Assembly (NCBI GenBank): GCA_018881555.1 | Contig: JACAXG010000067.1 | Location: forward strand, 3,877,635 to 3,941,634 | Direction of reading: 5' to 3' | Length of the DNA: 64,000 bases | DNA from: Amblyornis subalaris | Lineage: Eukaryota > Chordata > Aves > Passeriformes > Ptilonorhynchidae | In this document: positions 11,427 to 24,401 of the stretch, in pieces | Numbering within the stretch: position 1 is the first letter of the stretch | How the letters are laid out: every line of letters starts with the position of its first letter | The notes under the pieces: model-generated | The model's database searches: none | What the model was told of the DNA's origin: nothing | What the model saw: only the letters and a program-made list of their open reading frames with translations | Made by a program: the position numbers and the translations under genes

Positions 11427-14187
11427 TAAAAGCAGAAGGAAAAATAACAAAAAAATCTGTTATTTTGAATGGTAGGTATACCAAATCAATCATTCACTAA
11501 GGGAGCTCAATTTGTCATTGCTGAGATTTGCTTGAGAAAGCTTCAGGGCACCTCAAATTTATTTTAATAGAACCATTTAAAAGGGCAGCGATTGCCTCTG
11601 CAAAGTAATGACATTTCACAGATGCATTGGGAAAGTAAGTATCCATAAAAATCACAGCAAAGATACAAATCTCATCTTGCAGAAATGTTGCCAGAGCTTT
11701 CCCTAGAGGCAAAACACATAGAGACCTGACAAAGCTGTAAGTGGTAAAAGGGACTTAGCATTATTTTCTTTTTTGCTTAATTTTTAATGATTTCTCCCCA
11801 TAGCCAAAAATAATATATTTTGAACCTAGAATTGCTGTCTGTTAAGCAGACATGAGAACAAAAGGATGCTGCAATTCTGAAAAGAAGACAATATAAATGC
11901 ACATGTGCAATGCAAAGGAAGAAAAAGGCATCCTTGGTACCTTCAATTTACTTTGGACGTGTATGTATGCAACGTATAGGGAACCAGGGAATAAGAAAGA
12001 AAGATTACTTCTATAAAGGAATATTTCTAGTATAGCTAGCTTCATTACTTTGCTCTGTTTGCCCAGCCGGACTCTGCTTCCCCTTCCTCTAGGCTCGTGT
12101 GATCTCCATGTCTCTCACCAGCGGCTGGCTCACAGCTCTCTCCGTCCCACTCACAAACAGTCCAAATTCTACTAATCTCTTCTGCTGATTTCAAAACCTC
12201 TCCCTCATAATTCCCCTCACAGTTTGTTTCCTTCCCATTGTTCAGTCTTCCAGTCCCAGTCTTCTCATGTTCCCAGCTCAAGTCTTCTCATCCCCTATCC
12301 AAGCCTTCTAACGAAAGCAAACTCTTCCTTTAGCAGAGGAAAGAACGGGACTGTTGTTAAGAATTCAGGAATGATTGGTTGCCTAACCTTGGATANTACT
12401 TTATCCTTCCTGGCCTCCACAAAACACTAACATTTCAGGAAAATCCTGCTTTACCTGCCTAGGCTGAAAAACACAGTCACTCTGGCAAAGAGTTCCTGTG
12501 CAGTTCACGGACACACGCAAGTCTTTCAGAGAACAACACGTGCCAGCCCAGAAGAGGCCACAGAAGTCTTTACTGAACGTGCCTGATGGATGGCAATCTT
12601 CAAAGACTTATAAATCTCCCAGATCTGGACACATGTTCACAACTACAAAAATACCATGCATTTGACACAGAGATCATATGACCACCATATTTTAAGTTAC
12701 TTAAAATGAAATATCAAAATTATTTCAATTCTACAAAAAAAAAATGTTTTTTCCAGTTTTTTTCTAAACATGAGTGGCTGACTGAATCTTTCAAAACCAG
12801 TTGCTGACAAAAGATCAGCAGGTAAAATTTAATTAAAATTAAGTGCAATTTCACTAAATTCTATCTCAGTGTTCCCCAAGTACACAGATTTCTGGTGACT
12901 TGAAAAAATGTACTACTGCGTCCCACACTGCTCTAATGAACAATATTCTGCCTTTGGTATCTGGCACTTTTCCCCTGTTCTAATTATTAAAAGTTCAAAA
13001 GACAATATATGCTGTCATCAGCAGGAAACATACAGAAGCAGCTACTTATATTCTACATAGGAACATAAAGATGCTATGCTAGTGAAGCCAGGGGATTTTT
13101 GTTGCTTTTCTAACTTTATATATATTAGAATGTAATGTGTAGAATACTAGAACTCCTGTAACTTTCCACTGGAACTCATAGATAATAATGCACGCTGTCC
13201 TAGACAAAATAGATCCAATTATCGTCCTTAAGCGTTCCAGAGTTGGACATGATANCACTTTATGACGACTGAAAAACAAAGTTAGAGAACTAGCAGAGAC
13301 NTCCAATAGAAACCTGCCGTGAGGAATAATCTCATTAATTCTGCTTTTCATTGCAGAATATCTGTAAACTATGTTAGTCCGCTAAAACCCTATAATAGTA
13401 GAAGCTCTAGCACGTGGGATACTTTTTTATACCTTCTATTTTTTTGACTTTTTAACTTACACTTGCTTTGTGCCGCCCGCAGGGATTGGACCCATTCCCT
13501 GCAATTGCGGCTGGTCCAGGGGGTACCTCTGGGGAAAGGTTTTTGCTTTCTCCATACCTCGAATAGAGTTTTTTTACTTTTTCTTACCCTCATTTTGGGC
13601 CTCTGCTCTTCAAACAGAAAAGGCATCACTAGTTTCAAACATTCCTCAATTGATGTCTGCCTAGCAGCAGTAGCTGCGAGGGAAGAACACCAATATCACC
13701 TGTTTAAAACTAGAGATCTTTACAAANACTAGAGATATTTACAAAATAAAAACAAAACAAAACACACAACCAAAACAAACCTAATTTTCTTGATTCCCAA
13801 GGGACTTCACATTTGACTATACCCATGTATTGAAAAGCTAATAATCCAGTATCTATAAACAGCATTTAAAAACACTTCAATTTTCCCAGATTTTTATGTG
13901 AAGAACCACTTTGTGATGACTATCTAGACAGGCAAGTATGAAAAAGAGTACAGAAAGATGCTATGTTTTAGTACTAGATAATAAATCAAGTTATTCAAAA
14001 TTAAATTGAACTGACTAAACATGCTGAGACAGCCATGAGGAAGAGACTGTGCATGAAATTACTGAGTTAAGAAATGCATGTCTTTTATTCTGCTGGTTAT
14101 CAGACTTTATAGAGCTTTCATAATGAAGAATTGTATCAGTGAATGAAGTTAAATGAAAGGCACAGTGGCCNATAATTCTAAAATTTC
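11427..14187. other. Non-coding, gene-free stretch
   Basis: No gene is supported. The segment from about 12050 to 12320 is pyrimidine-rich with many TCTTCC and CCAG words and is GC-richer than its flanks. Its acidic reverse-strand frame of 78 codons mirrors that composition, not a protein family. Around 13430-13485 a pyrimidine-rich run ends in CCGCAG and looks like a splice acceptor, but no matching donor or recognisable peptide follows. A short tandem duplication and an AAAC-rich patch end the stretch near 13.7 kb. Confidence 0.5.
13709..13745 (+). repeat. Two-copy 18-bp tandem duplication
   Basis: ACTAGAGATCTTTACAAA is repeated immediately after a single N as ACTAGAGATATTTACAAA, with one mismatch. 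The ambiguous base falls exactly at the junction, so this may be a length-polymorphic site or a consensus artefact. An AAAC-rich stretch follows directly. Confidence 0.7.
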
Positions 14188-14460
14188 AAACAATCACCAG
14201 ATTATTGAGATAGGAAAGGACCTCTGGAGATCATTTAGTCCAACACCCTGCTCAAAGCAGGGTCAGCTAGAGCAGGTTGTTCTGGTTCCATGTGCAGTCA
14301 AGTCTTTAATATCTCCAAGGATGGTGGCTCTGTGACCTCTCTGGACAACATGTGACATTACTTGACCATCCTTATAATTTAATATGTTATTTTATATTTA
14401 AATGGAATGAAAACATGTCTAAATAATGCAACCTGTTGTGATTATTGATCACAGCTTGGG
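14188..14460 (-). mobile_element. CR1 LINE 3' fragment
   Basis: Read on the plus strand, this shows the reverse complement of the avian CR1 3' region. It has a GGAAAGGACCTCTGGAGATCAT block, then 'AGTCCAACACCCTGCTC', an AGCAGGGTCAGCTAGAGCAGG block, a TTAATATCTCCAAGGATGG block and a CTCTCTGGACAAC block. These correspond in order to the segments encoding the end of the reverse-transcriptase ORF and the 3' UTR. The similarity fades from about 14350 but can be followed to roughly 14460. The copy is 5'-truncated, as almost all CR1 copies are, and moderately diverged. The subfamily cannot be set by eye. Confidence 0.85.
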
Positions 14461-17400
14461 CAATGTGTGCTTTATCCTATCTACCATAAAAGATGACTCT
14501 TTAGACTACAAAATTACAAATAATTATTGAAAAATGTAAAAAACTACAGTAGTCATATCTTAAGGTAGGATAAATGCACACAACAGTGCTATTAGAGCAA
14601 ATGATCTTTTAGACTTGGAAAATATCCATGAGAATAAATAATTTCTGGATAAATTTTATCGTCTTTAATGGACTAGGATTTGCTTTTAGCAACAAAATTC
14701 CAATAGTTCCACATTGGCAATAGTTCCCTGTCTGCCATGAGTAGATCTGCTGTAACAGCTCAGTGCCCTTCCCAGGTTTCATTCCAGCAATGAAGTTAGT
14801 ACACTTCATAACTGCATCAAAATCTATGACTGAATTTTAAAAAAATAACATCTTGCAATTCTAGTGAAAGAAGTGACTTTTAACTGAATGCTGTATATAA
14901 ATAAAACAAGAGGCTGGTGATTTCTTAACATCTAAAGAATATATTGTGGCTGAAATCCATCCTCCTGTATCTGAAGACAAAGTAATTGGTCTATAAATAA
15001 CTAAAAGGCCACAGCTTCAGTTCAGTCTCTTGCTGGCTGTGGACTGAAATAGTGGTTGTTGCCCCTTAGCATNCAATTTGGATGAACGTATTGCTGTTAA
15101 CAACTTGGCACATCTGTCATCTTCCCCAGCGTGCTGGCTACATCAGTGCTAGCAGGGACTCACAGGTTGCCATACTCCATATGGGTGCAGATGTTCCTTT
15201 CAGTGTAAACCACACTCTGTTCTTCCAAAATTCCTGTGTGCAGGCAAAGCTGATGAAAACATTTTTACTACAAAAGCTTTCAAGGCTAAAAATATGGTTT
15301 AATTTAAGGCAGAATTCTAGGGAGAATGTGATTGTTGCTGAAAACAGTTGATTGTACTATGTGAAATGTAGTTTTAGATCTGCTTTTCAGTTAAAATTCA
15401 ACATAACTGTATCAAAGATATATTAAAAAGAACTGCTTTTGCTGAAAATGTAACTGTGTTTTAAAGAAATAAAACAAAATAGAAATTAATTTGAATGAAA
15501 AATATTTTTTCAAGCAATTTCTCTTAGAGAAACTTATCTCCCAATTAAATATCAAGAGTGCACACATTATAAAGAGCATCATCTAAGGTGTGAAGTAAGA
15601 ATAGAATTTAAATGATCCTCCCACTCTTATCTGTATATTAAAGCAACCTCAAACTTGCTGCCTGGAAGTGTGTTTAAAAAGTCTATTTCTTGGCCGATGA
15701 CCCACCAGGCTTTCTCAAACTCAATGTCTACTGGAGCTGATGTTTCCAGGACCAAGTTCTAAGTTCTTCCAGTTCTTTTACCATCATGCTTGGGTGTGCC
15801 CCTGTCAGGCAACCTAGAGCAAACAACCCCTTCCATCTGACAGAAGAGCCAAGGACCTGAGAGTGCTTTCATGTGCAGTTACAAGCATCCCAATCAGGAG
15901 CCAGGGGGAATACAATTGTGGGAAATGAAAAGGTGACTGAAAAAGAAATTGGGGTACCAGAAGCATGATCAGCCGGCTCAGATACTGACCCCTGGCAGTG
16001 CCTGTGGGGCCTCTCCGAAAACATATGCCAGTGTGCTGGATCCAATCTGCCAGCCAGGAGAGCAGAGCCTCTTGCTGATTTTGCGGTTAGACTGCAATGG
16101 GACTCAGGCATTAAAGTTTGCCTACTGTTTTTCTGCTGGGTTTTGAGGGAGATTTTTTGTGCTTTTTCTTCCTTTTTGATTCTGATTCTAAAGACAAGTT
16201 TGGGCTATATTTTTCTCCCCATTTGACTATACTTCATCCTGCAAAAGGGACACTGATCAGCTGAAACTTCATGTGTCAGTGTAATACCAAATAATCAAAA
16301 CAGTAAAAAGTGAGGATTGATGCAGAAAACTCATAAAACTTTTAGCAAAACCCTTATATGATGGTTTTGAATCCTAAAGCAGGCACTGGAAATACTCATT
16401 ATAAAAATGAGGCAAAAAACTTCAGGGCAGCTCCCTAAACATAGNGTGTTAATTAGAATTCACAGAGAAACGTGGCTGAAACCTGCGATATCTCACAAGC
16501 ATTTCTAATTTTAAAGGAATGGGATGATATTCTGCCAGTAATGACAATGTATGTGGCTGAATACAAGAACAGTTCTGATAGTTCTTTTATTTAAACCATA
16601 TCCCTATAAAAATAAGTGTGGAAACAGCTTGGATGTTCTTCAAAGAGCTCAATGGGCTGCATAATAACATAAATTAAGGCCATTTCAACCAAATTGAAGG
16701 CGAGTATTTTCATTTTATTCCATTTCTGTAATTTTTGATGTAATTTGAACACTGCTGCAGACACGAAGTAAATCTCATTAAGGCTAATCAAAACCTAATG
16801 TAATGCGCCATTAATATGAAGACCATATAAGATATTTATCTATTTAGTATAATCAGCAAAAAGTTTGCTACAGACCTTCATATCAGATTCCTGCATCTCC
16901 TCACATAAATTTCATTAATTAGAGGTTTCTAGTTTTTTGCCATCTAGTCACATATCTATAGTACTAATATAAGTAATTAACTAAAAGACAATAGCATTCA
17001 TATANGTGAAGTCAAGAATTAGTTGTAAAATAATTTCCTTATGGAAAGTCCATCTGTTTTGTGTCCAAGAGCAATGGAAAGTATATTTGCAGGAAAACCT
17101 ATCTTATTTCTGAGCAATTTACCCTCCCAACCATTTCCAAACTGTAGTGGCAACANTGAAACTCTCAAGAGCTACAGAGTNTGTGTTTCTCAGTCAACCA
17201 CTTTTGAGCGCAAGACTTGTGTGTAAAGGTCCTACCACAAAGGCTACATAGCATGACCGGAGGTTGTCCACTACCATGCTTTGAAATCCTCACTTAAACA
17301 AGCAACTTATCACAGTTTTCAAACAATGTGAAGAAAACATGCTTTGTGATTGACATTTATTTGTTTTCAACCAAGTTTTTCCATACTTGCTAGTTTGTTT

Positions 17401-20155
17401 TCTCTGTAGTTAATGCATAACTTGTTCTTGCAGTCAGCTGTGGAATCTCAGCAGGGATACACCTTGTGCCTCATCTGTCACTGAATTTGTGTAGGAGGAG
17501 ACTGATCCTTTTTTTAACATTGTCTCACTTTTGCAAGCGCTAAATTATTCTGTTTGAGAGTTGATGTGGTCATAATAGTGCAGGTCATTCTAAAGTGACT
17601 TTCATAAACTTCAATATTTTGATGTGACCATATAAATTGGGACTAAAACCTTCTCTTCCTCTTGAAATTATATAAATACNAATATTACCACTGTTTACAG
17701 TACATAAAATGACTTCAGTTCTTGGTGGACATCTTTTTCTTTCTGAAGTGTTTGTCTTAGTTTTCTAAGCAGTGGCGTTCAAAAGCAAGTCCAAGAAGCT
17801 CAAGGGGCCTTGAAGGGGCAACAAAGAAATGTAAGGTAAATGTATTATGCAGAGACTTGTACCACATCATGTAAATATGAAGAGTTTAAAACCAGCATAC
17901 TAAAGCTGTGCTATGAAAGATTATAAATACTTGTTGCACTTAGGTCTTGTAAATACACATTAACTTTATTCTCCTTTCCCAAACTTTGCGCCATTCTCCT
18001 ACTGATACTCTGCTTTATAGAGGTTGAAATAGGCCCTGTAAACAAAAGTTGTTTGGCATAACTGTACATTATCAGGATGTAAACAAGCTGAGGCCTCCAG
18101 GAATAACGACTGAATTTTATCATAATTCACTTCTTCATTCTNAGCAGAATTGGCATATGGCTGTTAACAAAAATACTTGAAATGAATAGAACCATGTCAG
18201 CAAATATTCAGACCATATGTTCTGAGCTTAATTAATGATAAACCCTGAGGTATATTAATAAAAGCTAATGGAAAAAATGAATGCCATCTCAAAGCTCATC
18301 AATAATTTGTATTTTTTTTTAAAAATCCTTTTCCTGGCAATAGCAATTTTTATTGCACTTATTAAAATATTCCTATTTTTTCTACACTGTAATAATTCTA
18401 TTTCTTTTACTTCTATTAAGGAAAAAAAATATGGCTCATTACGCTTAGCTATTCAAATCCTGGTAAAGTGTTTGTTAATGTGCTCATGACTTTTAACTAA
18501 GCTAAACAAAGAAGTGCTTTATTCAAGATCTATGATGTCTTCATACATTCATACATGCTTTGGCATAAAATGTGTTGGTTGGGGAATCGAGTGTTTTGTT
18601 TGGGGTTTTTTAGTTTTTGCTATTTGCCTTCATGTTTGTTCTTTATGCTAATTTTAACATAAATTTAACATGCTAGTTTTCTTAATATTTGCCCTTTTTT
18701 AACATTATGTCATATGTGATTACTTATGTCAAGGGAAATGCTATAGAATGACTGCACCTCTGCTTTAACACCGTTTTGCTCTTTTCCTGATTCACTGTAA
18801 ACAACCCCAGTAAAAATTTTTTTCAAGTTCATAATTATTCTTTTGTGATGCCTAATTGTTTACCTTTGTTTACTACTAAAATGATAGCTGCAGTCTTGAT
18901 TTTATGTCCTCTCTTGCTCACGCTCATACACAGTAAATATGGAGAGTTAGAAGCAAGTGACAAGTCAGGAGACACGTGACCACCCTGTGTCAGTCCCAGA
19001 GCACATTAAACCCACAGGACAGCAACCAAAGCAGCACTCAACAGGTTACAGAAAGATCACATGAGCTCCCTCCTAGGACAGAAGAGTACATCTGATTCTA
19101 TGCCATATTTCCAGCTAAAAAATTATGTTATTTGAGACATCTAAACTAATACCACACTTGGTGAAGCTTTCAGGGCACATTTCCTTTCATTTTCTGCCAG
19201 ACTTCTTTTTGCCATTCCCACAGAGAAATATAAGCAACATGAAGGAACAAAATATCTGATGAAGGCATAAATGTCAATGAACTCAAAACCACCTGCAGCA
19301 CTGGGCATTAAAAAGAACTATGTTTTTATGAAACCAGCACTTTTTTTAAAACAACAGAGAGGTGAAATGCAAACATACAAAATAATTGTGTCATAATTGC
19401 CACATTTTAACTTTTATTGTTATCTTCCACTGGCACTGATCCCAGAGTGCTCTTAAAGACAGATATATAATCCTGTAAAATGGTTTTGTGTATTAAAGTA
19501 CACCATTTCTAAGAAAAAAATGGCTTTTTAAAAGATATATAAAATGGTATAATAGTTAATTTGGTTTGTTTCTTTGTTTGTTTTTAATAAGGGCAATTTC
19601 ATTTTGTGTCAAATCCAGACTTATATCATTAGGAATACAGACCTCAGTTTGTTAGATGTTGGCCAGCCTGGATGCATTTTGCACAATATTTACTTAGTAT
19701 GAAAGATACTAATAGTTTCCCCTTCTTCAAAGTATGTATATGCACGAGGCAAAAAAAGTTATGTTGCATTAGTTAATAAATTTGAACAAGAAGAGGAAAA
19801 ACATATATAAGCATTTTTAAAATTTCAATTAAACAAGATGGAAGTCTCTGGCTCTTATCAGTAGGAAAACTGGGAGTGTGTCCTGAGGGGGCAAGTGCTT
19901 TCCTCCATCCAAATTTCTCTTCCTGCTAAGGTTCACCCAGACAAGCATGAGTTGCACTCCAGTTGCTCAGAAAGATCCTTCCAAAACAGCTAGGGTCAAG
20001 ACTGTGGCTGAAGACTTCATTCCTGAATTAGGAAGGTGCAGGCTTTAGATGTATTCAGTTTGCATAGCAATAAAATTATATCTCCTGTAACAAGGAGGAC
20101 TATCCTGCATTTCCAGGCCACCAGCAGGTGTATAGCACTCTCTTTTCCAGCCCAC
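14461..20155. other. Non-coding, gene-free stretch
   Basis: No gene or named repeat is supported. The segment from about 15660 to 16150 is GC-richer than its flanks and has overlapping open frames of 80 and 65 codons on opposite strands. Neither peptide shows a domain, and the elevated GC explains both frames. If the candidate first exon at 20.2 kb is real, downstream exons of that minus-strand gene would be expected here or beyond position 1, but I could not recognise any. Confidence 0.5.
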
Positions 20156-20221
20156 CTGTGCTTCTGTGCAGACAAAAACTGTGATCAGCAGAAGTGCAGA
20201 CCAAGTAAAACTTGACCCCAT
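20156..20221 (-). CDS. Candidate signal-peptide first coding exon
   Basis: On the minus strand an ATG at 20221-20219 has A at -3 and G at +4, a strong Kozak context. It opens a 22-codon segment starting MGSSFTWSALLL and ending CTEAQ. It has a short polar start, a hydrophobic core (ALLLITVFV) and small residues before a likely cleavage site near TEA|Q, so it looks like a secretory signal peptide. The segment ends in CAG followed directly by GTGGGC, a plausible splice donor, and is exactly 22 codons (phase 0). Reading through the donor gives only about 37 more residues with two cysteines before a stop. An ATG five codons upstream has poor context, and another short open frame with an ATG lies just upstream in a different frame. 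I do not recognise the gene, and no partner exon was found. A chance open frame is the main alternative. Confidence 0.3.
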
Positions 20222-22389
20222 GATCAGGACATGCAACTGCGAGAAGACAGATCCAGCTCCCTAGAAACTGCATGTATTTTACATGAGACTTCCATCAGAT
20301 GATAANACCAAAAAAGCCCAGAGAGCAAAGGCCAGTGCTCTGAGTATTTCCTGTGCCTCTCCTCCAAGCGCCCTGTCTGCATGGCTTCATTCAGGCTCTT
20401 TCTTGTCTGCTCTGAAGTTTCTCCTGCTGACATTTTGATGAGTTCTAAGATGGAAGTGAACTGCTGGTGCTGGCTGTTCTCAGCTTGGTGCTTAAATTGT
20501 TAAGAAGAAAAAGCAATACTCAGATATTAATAACACACTTTGGTGGGAAGACCCCTGACTATTTCTAGGATCTTCAGAAACAGTGTTAAAGGGAACACCA
20601 GTGAAATCAGGATGCTCCAAACCAGAATAACACCAGGAAGCTGAGGTTGCTGCTATACACGTTTCTTTTTGGTAACTAATGCTTAGCTAAAAATGCCCAG
20701 CTTTTCAATAATTTTACTTTGCTTTATAATAAATAAAAAGAACCAAACCCACAATTATTCCCAAAACAAAGGAGTATCCAGAAATGGCAATTATGCTCAT
20801 TCCAAATGTCATCATGCAGTACAAAGTAGTTCAGCATTATAAGAGCACTTTCCTTCAATTATTTCATAAGCTATTTTATTTGGAAAACAACTAACCAGTA
20901 TAATAGTATAATATTCATGCCAAGACAGAAAATCCAAATAAGAATGAAGCCAAGACATTTCAAACAAGATGAAAATAGCTGCCAGAAGAATCCACATCAA
21001 TACAAAACAAAAATCCACTAAGCTTAGGTTCATCCATTCATTCTAAATTAGTCCGGGAAAGGAAATAAAGCAGGGTGGAAGGACAAGACAGTGTACAGAC
21101 TGGAACAAAGTACAATGGCATACAGTAGAACTGAAATGCAGNAGTAATGGTCCAGAAAAACAAGTATTGAAGGTTTAGGAGCAAGACAACAAACTGATGA
21201 CTTTTTATTGGACTGATTTATTCTAAGATTTTAAGGGAAAATAGCTGTTTCATTTATATTTCTGCCTAATGATTAAAATACGTATCAGCAGCAACAGGGT
21301 GGTCAAACCAGTAAGGCTGCTTGTAGCTTAACTGATGATCTTACAGTGTAATTCCTCTCTTCCTGTCACATTTTGTTATGAGTCATTTTTGTTTAGTCAT
21401 CTTAGTGCTTACAGTGTTATGAGCAGTCACCACGTAGAAAAGTACACTGTGATAACTTAATAATGAAATGTTAAAAGAAAGGAAGAGAATAGTAAGAAAA
21501 AAAAAATCAAGATTAGACTGAAAAACCAGGTGGTGTAATTTTTCATTTCCACAGGACTATATCTTTCTTCTCTGCATTTTATATTAGGGATTTTTCCAGC
21601 AGAGTTTTATAACTCTCTGTGATAGGGATTTCTCAGGGTTCTGGTACTCACCTCTCTTGCTTTGCTTAGTTTTATCCTATTATTATCAGCTTTCTCCTAG
21701 GGCAACATGAAATAACTCCACTCTCTTCTTGATGTTTACACCCTTATTCTGTGTCAGAGTTTATGATTACCCAGTTCTTGAGTTATAACAACTGAAGTCA
21801 TAAGCACTCAAATAACAGAAACAGAACTTCCAGAAACAAACAGGATTCTGGACATATATGTAGCATTACAGGAACAGAAAGCAAGTTGGAGCTCTTTATA
21901 AAAGTTGCCAATATTTTAATATTTTAAGCAGACACTCATTTATAGAAGCAACAGCAAAAAAGGCTGCATATGTTGATATATATGAGTCCTACCGAAAGAA
22001 ACGCAAAAAAATTAATATTTTTAAAGTAATATTACAGTGATTTAAGAGAATCAACATTTTATTTCCTTTTTTTTGTTTTTTTTTCTGTTCAGAGGATGGT
22101 ACATCTAAGTCATGATATGGAGCCTTCTGCTATCACAGTGAAACACTTCACATCATCTCTTTCATAGGTTACTACCCTACTCCATTTTGAAATAAGTAAT
22201 TTCCCCCCNCACACACACGTATTTAAATTTGAAAGCTATTCCATAATTTCATTTCTCTTATGGCTCTAATTTCTAACCCTGATGGTTTTTAGGATCATTT
22301 TATGTGAAATTCTTTTTCTTGAAACAGTCATTAAGCTATTCTCTTCCCTAATTCTTATTGCTCCCCATCACACACAACATATTCATAAA
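20222..22389. other. Non-coding, gene-free stretch
   Basis: If the exon at 20.2 kb is real, the first few hundred bases here would hold its 5' UTR and promoter. There is no CpG island, no clear TATA box at a sensible distance, and an N at 20306 within the presumed leader. From about 21480 to 22390 the sequence is AT-rich with T runs near 22065-22085 and a short CA run near 22209. The 3' end of the decayed LINE listed next may reach into the last few hundred bases. Confidence 0.45.
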
Positions 22390-24395
22390 GAGAAATTATA
22401 TCCCCTCTCAACTTCTGATTCACTTGGCTAGACAAGCTCTCATGCAATACACAAGATAAACNGAGCATTCTCCTGACCATCCCAGCAACCCTATATGAAT
22501 TCCAGTATATTAATCTTTCTGTACTATGTAGGCTAGAACTAGGAACAACACTCCAAAAGACACCTTACCAACACCACAGATAGGGAAGCTTTCATGCCAC
22601 TATTTTCACTGAACATAGGAGAGAGGATCACATTTGGCTTTTCATCCCTCTTAGAGTTCCTATTCATCTTATGATTAACAGGTATCGTTTCCTCTTCCGT
22701 TATTTTCTGATGAAACATCTCAAGTATTATAAATACAGAGCCACTTTGACCCAATTTGTGTTACTTCACAGACCTCAGAGACTCTCTTTCATGATGTTTT
22801 GATCCTCCTTTGCTGATGCATCTCAACTTTGTTATCTCCAAACGCCACTGGCAAAAACCTTGTTGTACCATAGACATTAATGAGAATGTTAAACAAGATC
22901 CACCCCCAAACCTACCCTANAGCAAGTCTTCAAGCAATTTGCTTCAAACCCTAGTTTGTGATTTCCTCATTAATGTTCCTTACACATCTTTTTAGTCACA
23001 TACTAATTCTAACCTTCTTGGTCTTAATAAATACTTCCCAGATGACTATTGACTTTTTCTTATGTATTATATATCCTTCAGTAAAAGGGGCAACTGTCTT
23101 GTCAAGACGGTATAACCTACCTTGGTAAATCCATGTCATTTTCTTTCTCATCATTCATTTACCTCCACATTCATTGTTCTGAAGTATTTCATAAAGCATT
23201 TTATAGTTTTATAGCTTCTTGGATTAATTTTTTTTCTTAAAATATTTGTAAAACACTCCTCAATCTTTGTTCACCCAGTGCCATCACTAGTTAGATCACC
23301 AGTAAAACTCAATGTTTCAGATATGCCAGGCTTTTCCCANACCCCCACCCTCCCCCTCCATTCTGTACCTCATGAATAAAAAATCCCAGTCCATTTACTG
23401 AGAATACAGTCCTTTTTGCCTCTTGGGTATGGTAATTTGCATTTTATGCACTCATACCAGTTATTTAGTCACTTAGCCTTTGGCCTCATGCTCAACATCA
23501 ATATCCTTACTGAAAATGGACTCAAAGTATTCTTTGAGTTGTGACTTTACCTTTAATCTGGATGTTACAGTCACAGTGTAATGATCTCCCATCTTTCTCC
23601 TCTCTCTTTTCAAGTGAATAAAGAACCTACCACAATTTCTCATAAATTCCTGAAAAATGCTTAATCCAGTTCTGCTTTAGGAAGCTCACTTATTCCTGAT
23701 TTTTAAAATGGACTTTCAGCACTTCCTGTTCAAGTTCTTTGCATATCTAGATATCTCTTTTAAACTTTCATATTATTCTGTTAAGACACAAATCTTTTTT
23801 TCTTCTTGTTTTTGGGACGGGAGGGGGGAGGAAAGGGAGGGTAAAAGTTCTAAATCCTTTTTCAGTTTTGACTAAAAAAACCCCCAAGTTCTCCAGCCCT
23901 CAAGTCTAGCCAACCTTGTTGAGAGGCTTCCTTAATTCCTCAGAATTTGCTATATTAAAAATGAAAGCTGCTAGAAGTCTACATTTCATTTAAATGGTAT
24001 CAATGTGGATTGACATTAACTGATGATCTGTTCTGCTAACAGTTCTATAATATCTTCACAATTTAACAAACTCAAATGTAAAGAATTTCCCCTTGCTGTT
24101 TCGCCAGCATTGTGTTGAAAAATGCTGCTCACATTTCTGAGACAGTTGGGATCTCCTTTGTAAGCAATGTTTGTGCTCAAATTTGTAACTAGGGACTGAT
24201 CTTCCATAATGACATTTCAGAAGTACCTTTCTCTCTAACAACTCTAAAGATACCACATTCTACATTAAAATCTGTATGTCTTCATTATCCCATTTTCAAG
24301 TAAGAGATATTGATCCAAATAAAATTATTTTATCTACCCTCTTTGCTGTCCATATTTGTATATCCTGAACCCTTTGGTGTCTGTGCCAGTTGGAT
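22390..24395 (-). mobile_element. Decayed long CR1-type LINE fragment
   Basis: In plus-strand order this 2-kb block follows the reverse complement of an amniote CR1-type second ORF. First comes a piece near 22500-22590 resembling the C-terminal end ('precise pairing to CCAGAACTAGGAACA-like' text). Then comes a piece near 22875-22905 (ATTAATGAGAATGTTAAACA) that corresponds to the reverse-transcriptase catalytic neighbourhood, and one near 23118-23175 (CCTTGGTAAATCCATG) that corresponds to an upstream RT block. Pieces from 23520 to 24290 correspond to the RT-endonuclease linker and the endonuclease end. The order is collinear with a minus-strand element. All frames are broken by many stops and the divergence is high, so this is an old, dead copy. 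The ends are approximate. The assignment rests on remembered consensus order and was not aligned. Confidence 0.5.
23814..23841 (+). other. G-run cluster (potential G-quadruplex)
   Basis: Five runs of at least three G (GGG, GGG, GGGGGG, GGG, GGG) lie within 28 bases on the plus strand, separated by one to six bases. This satisfies the usual G-quadruplex pattern. It lies inside the decayed LINE and just after a T-rich run, and it is unusual for this AT-rich window. Whether it folds or matters in the cell is unknown. Confidence 0.6.
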
Positions 24396-24401
24396 TAGTT
24401 A

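Noticed and set aside
12045..12281. Acidic 78-codon minus-strand frame rich in Glu and Gly
   Set aside because: It is the reverse-strand reading of a CT-rich low-complexity segment, and the composition alone explains it.
13430..13660. Splice-acceptor-like pyrimidine run ending in CCGCAG before an open frame
   Set aside because: The run is interrupted by purines, no donor follows in frame, and the peptide is unrecognisable and hydrophobic only because of T-richness.
22204..22222. CA-dinucleotide microsatellite
   Set aside because: Only about five CA units after a C run with an N. Too short to call a microsatellite with confidence.
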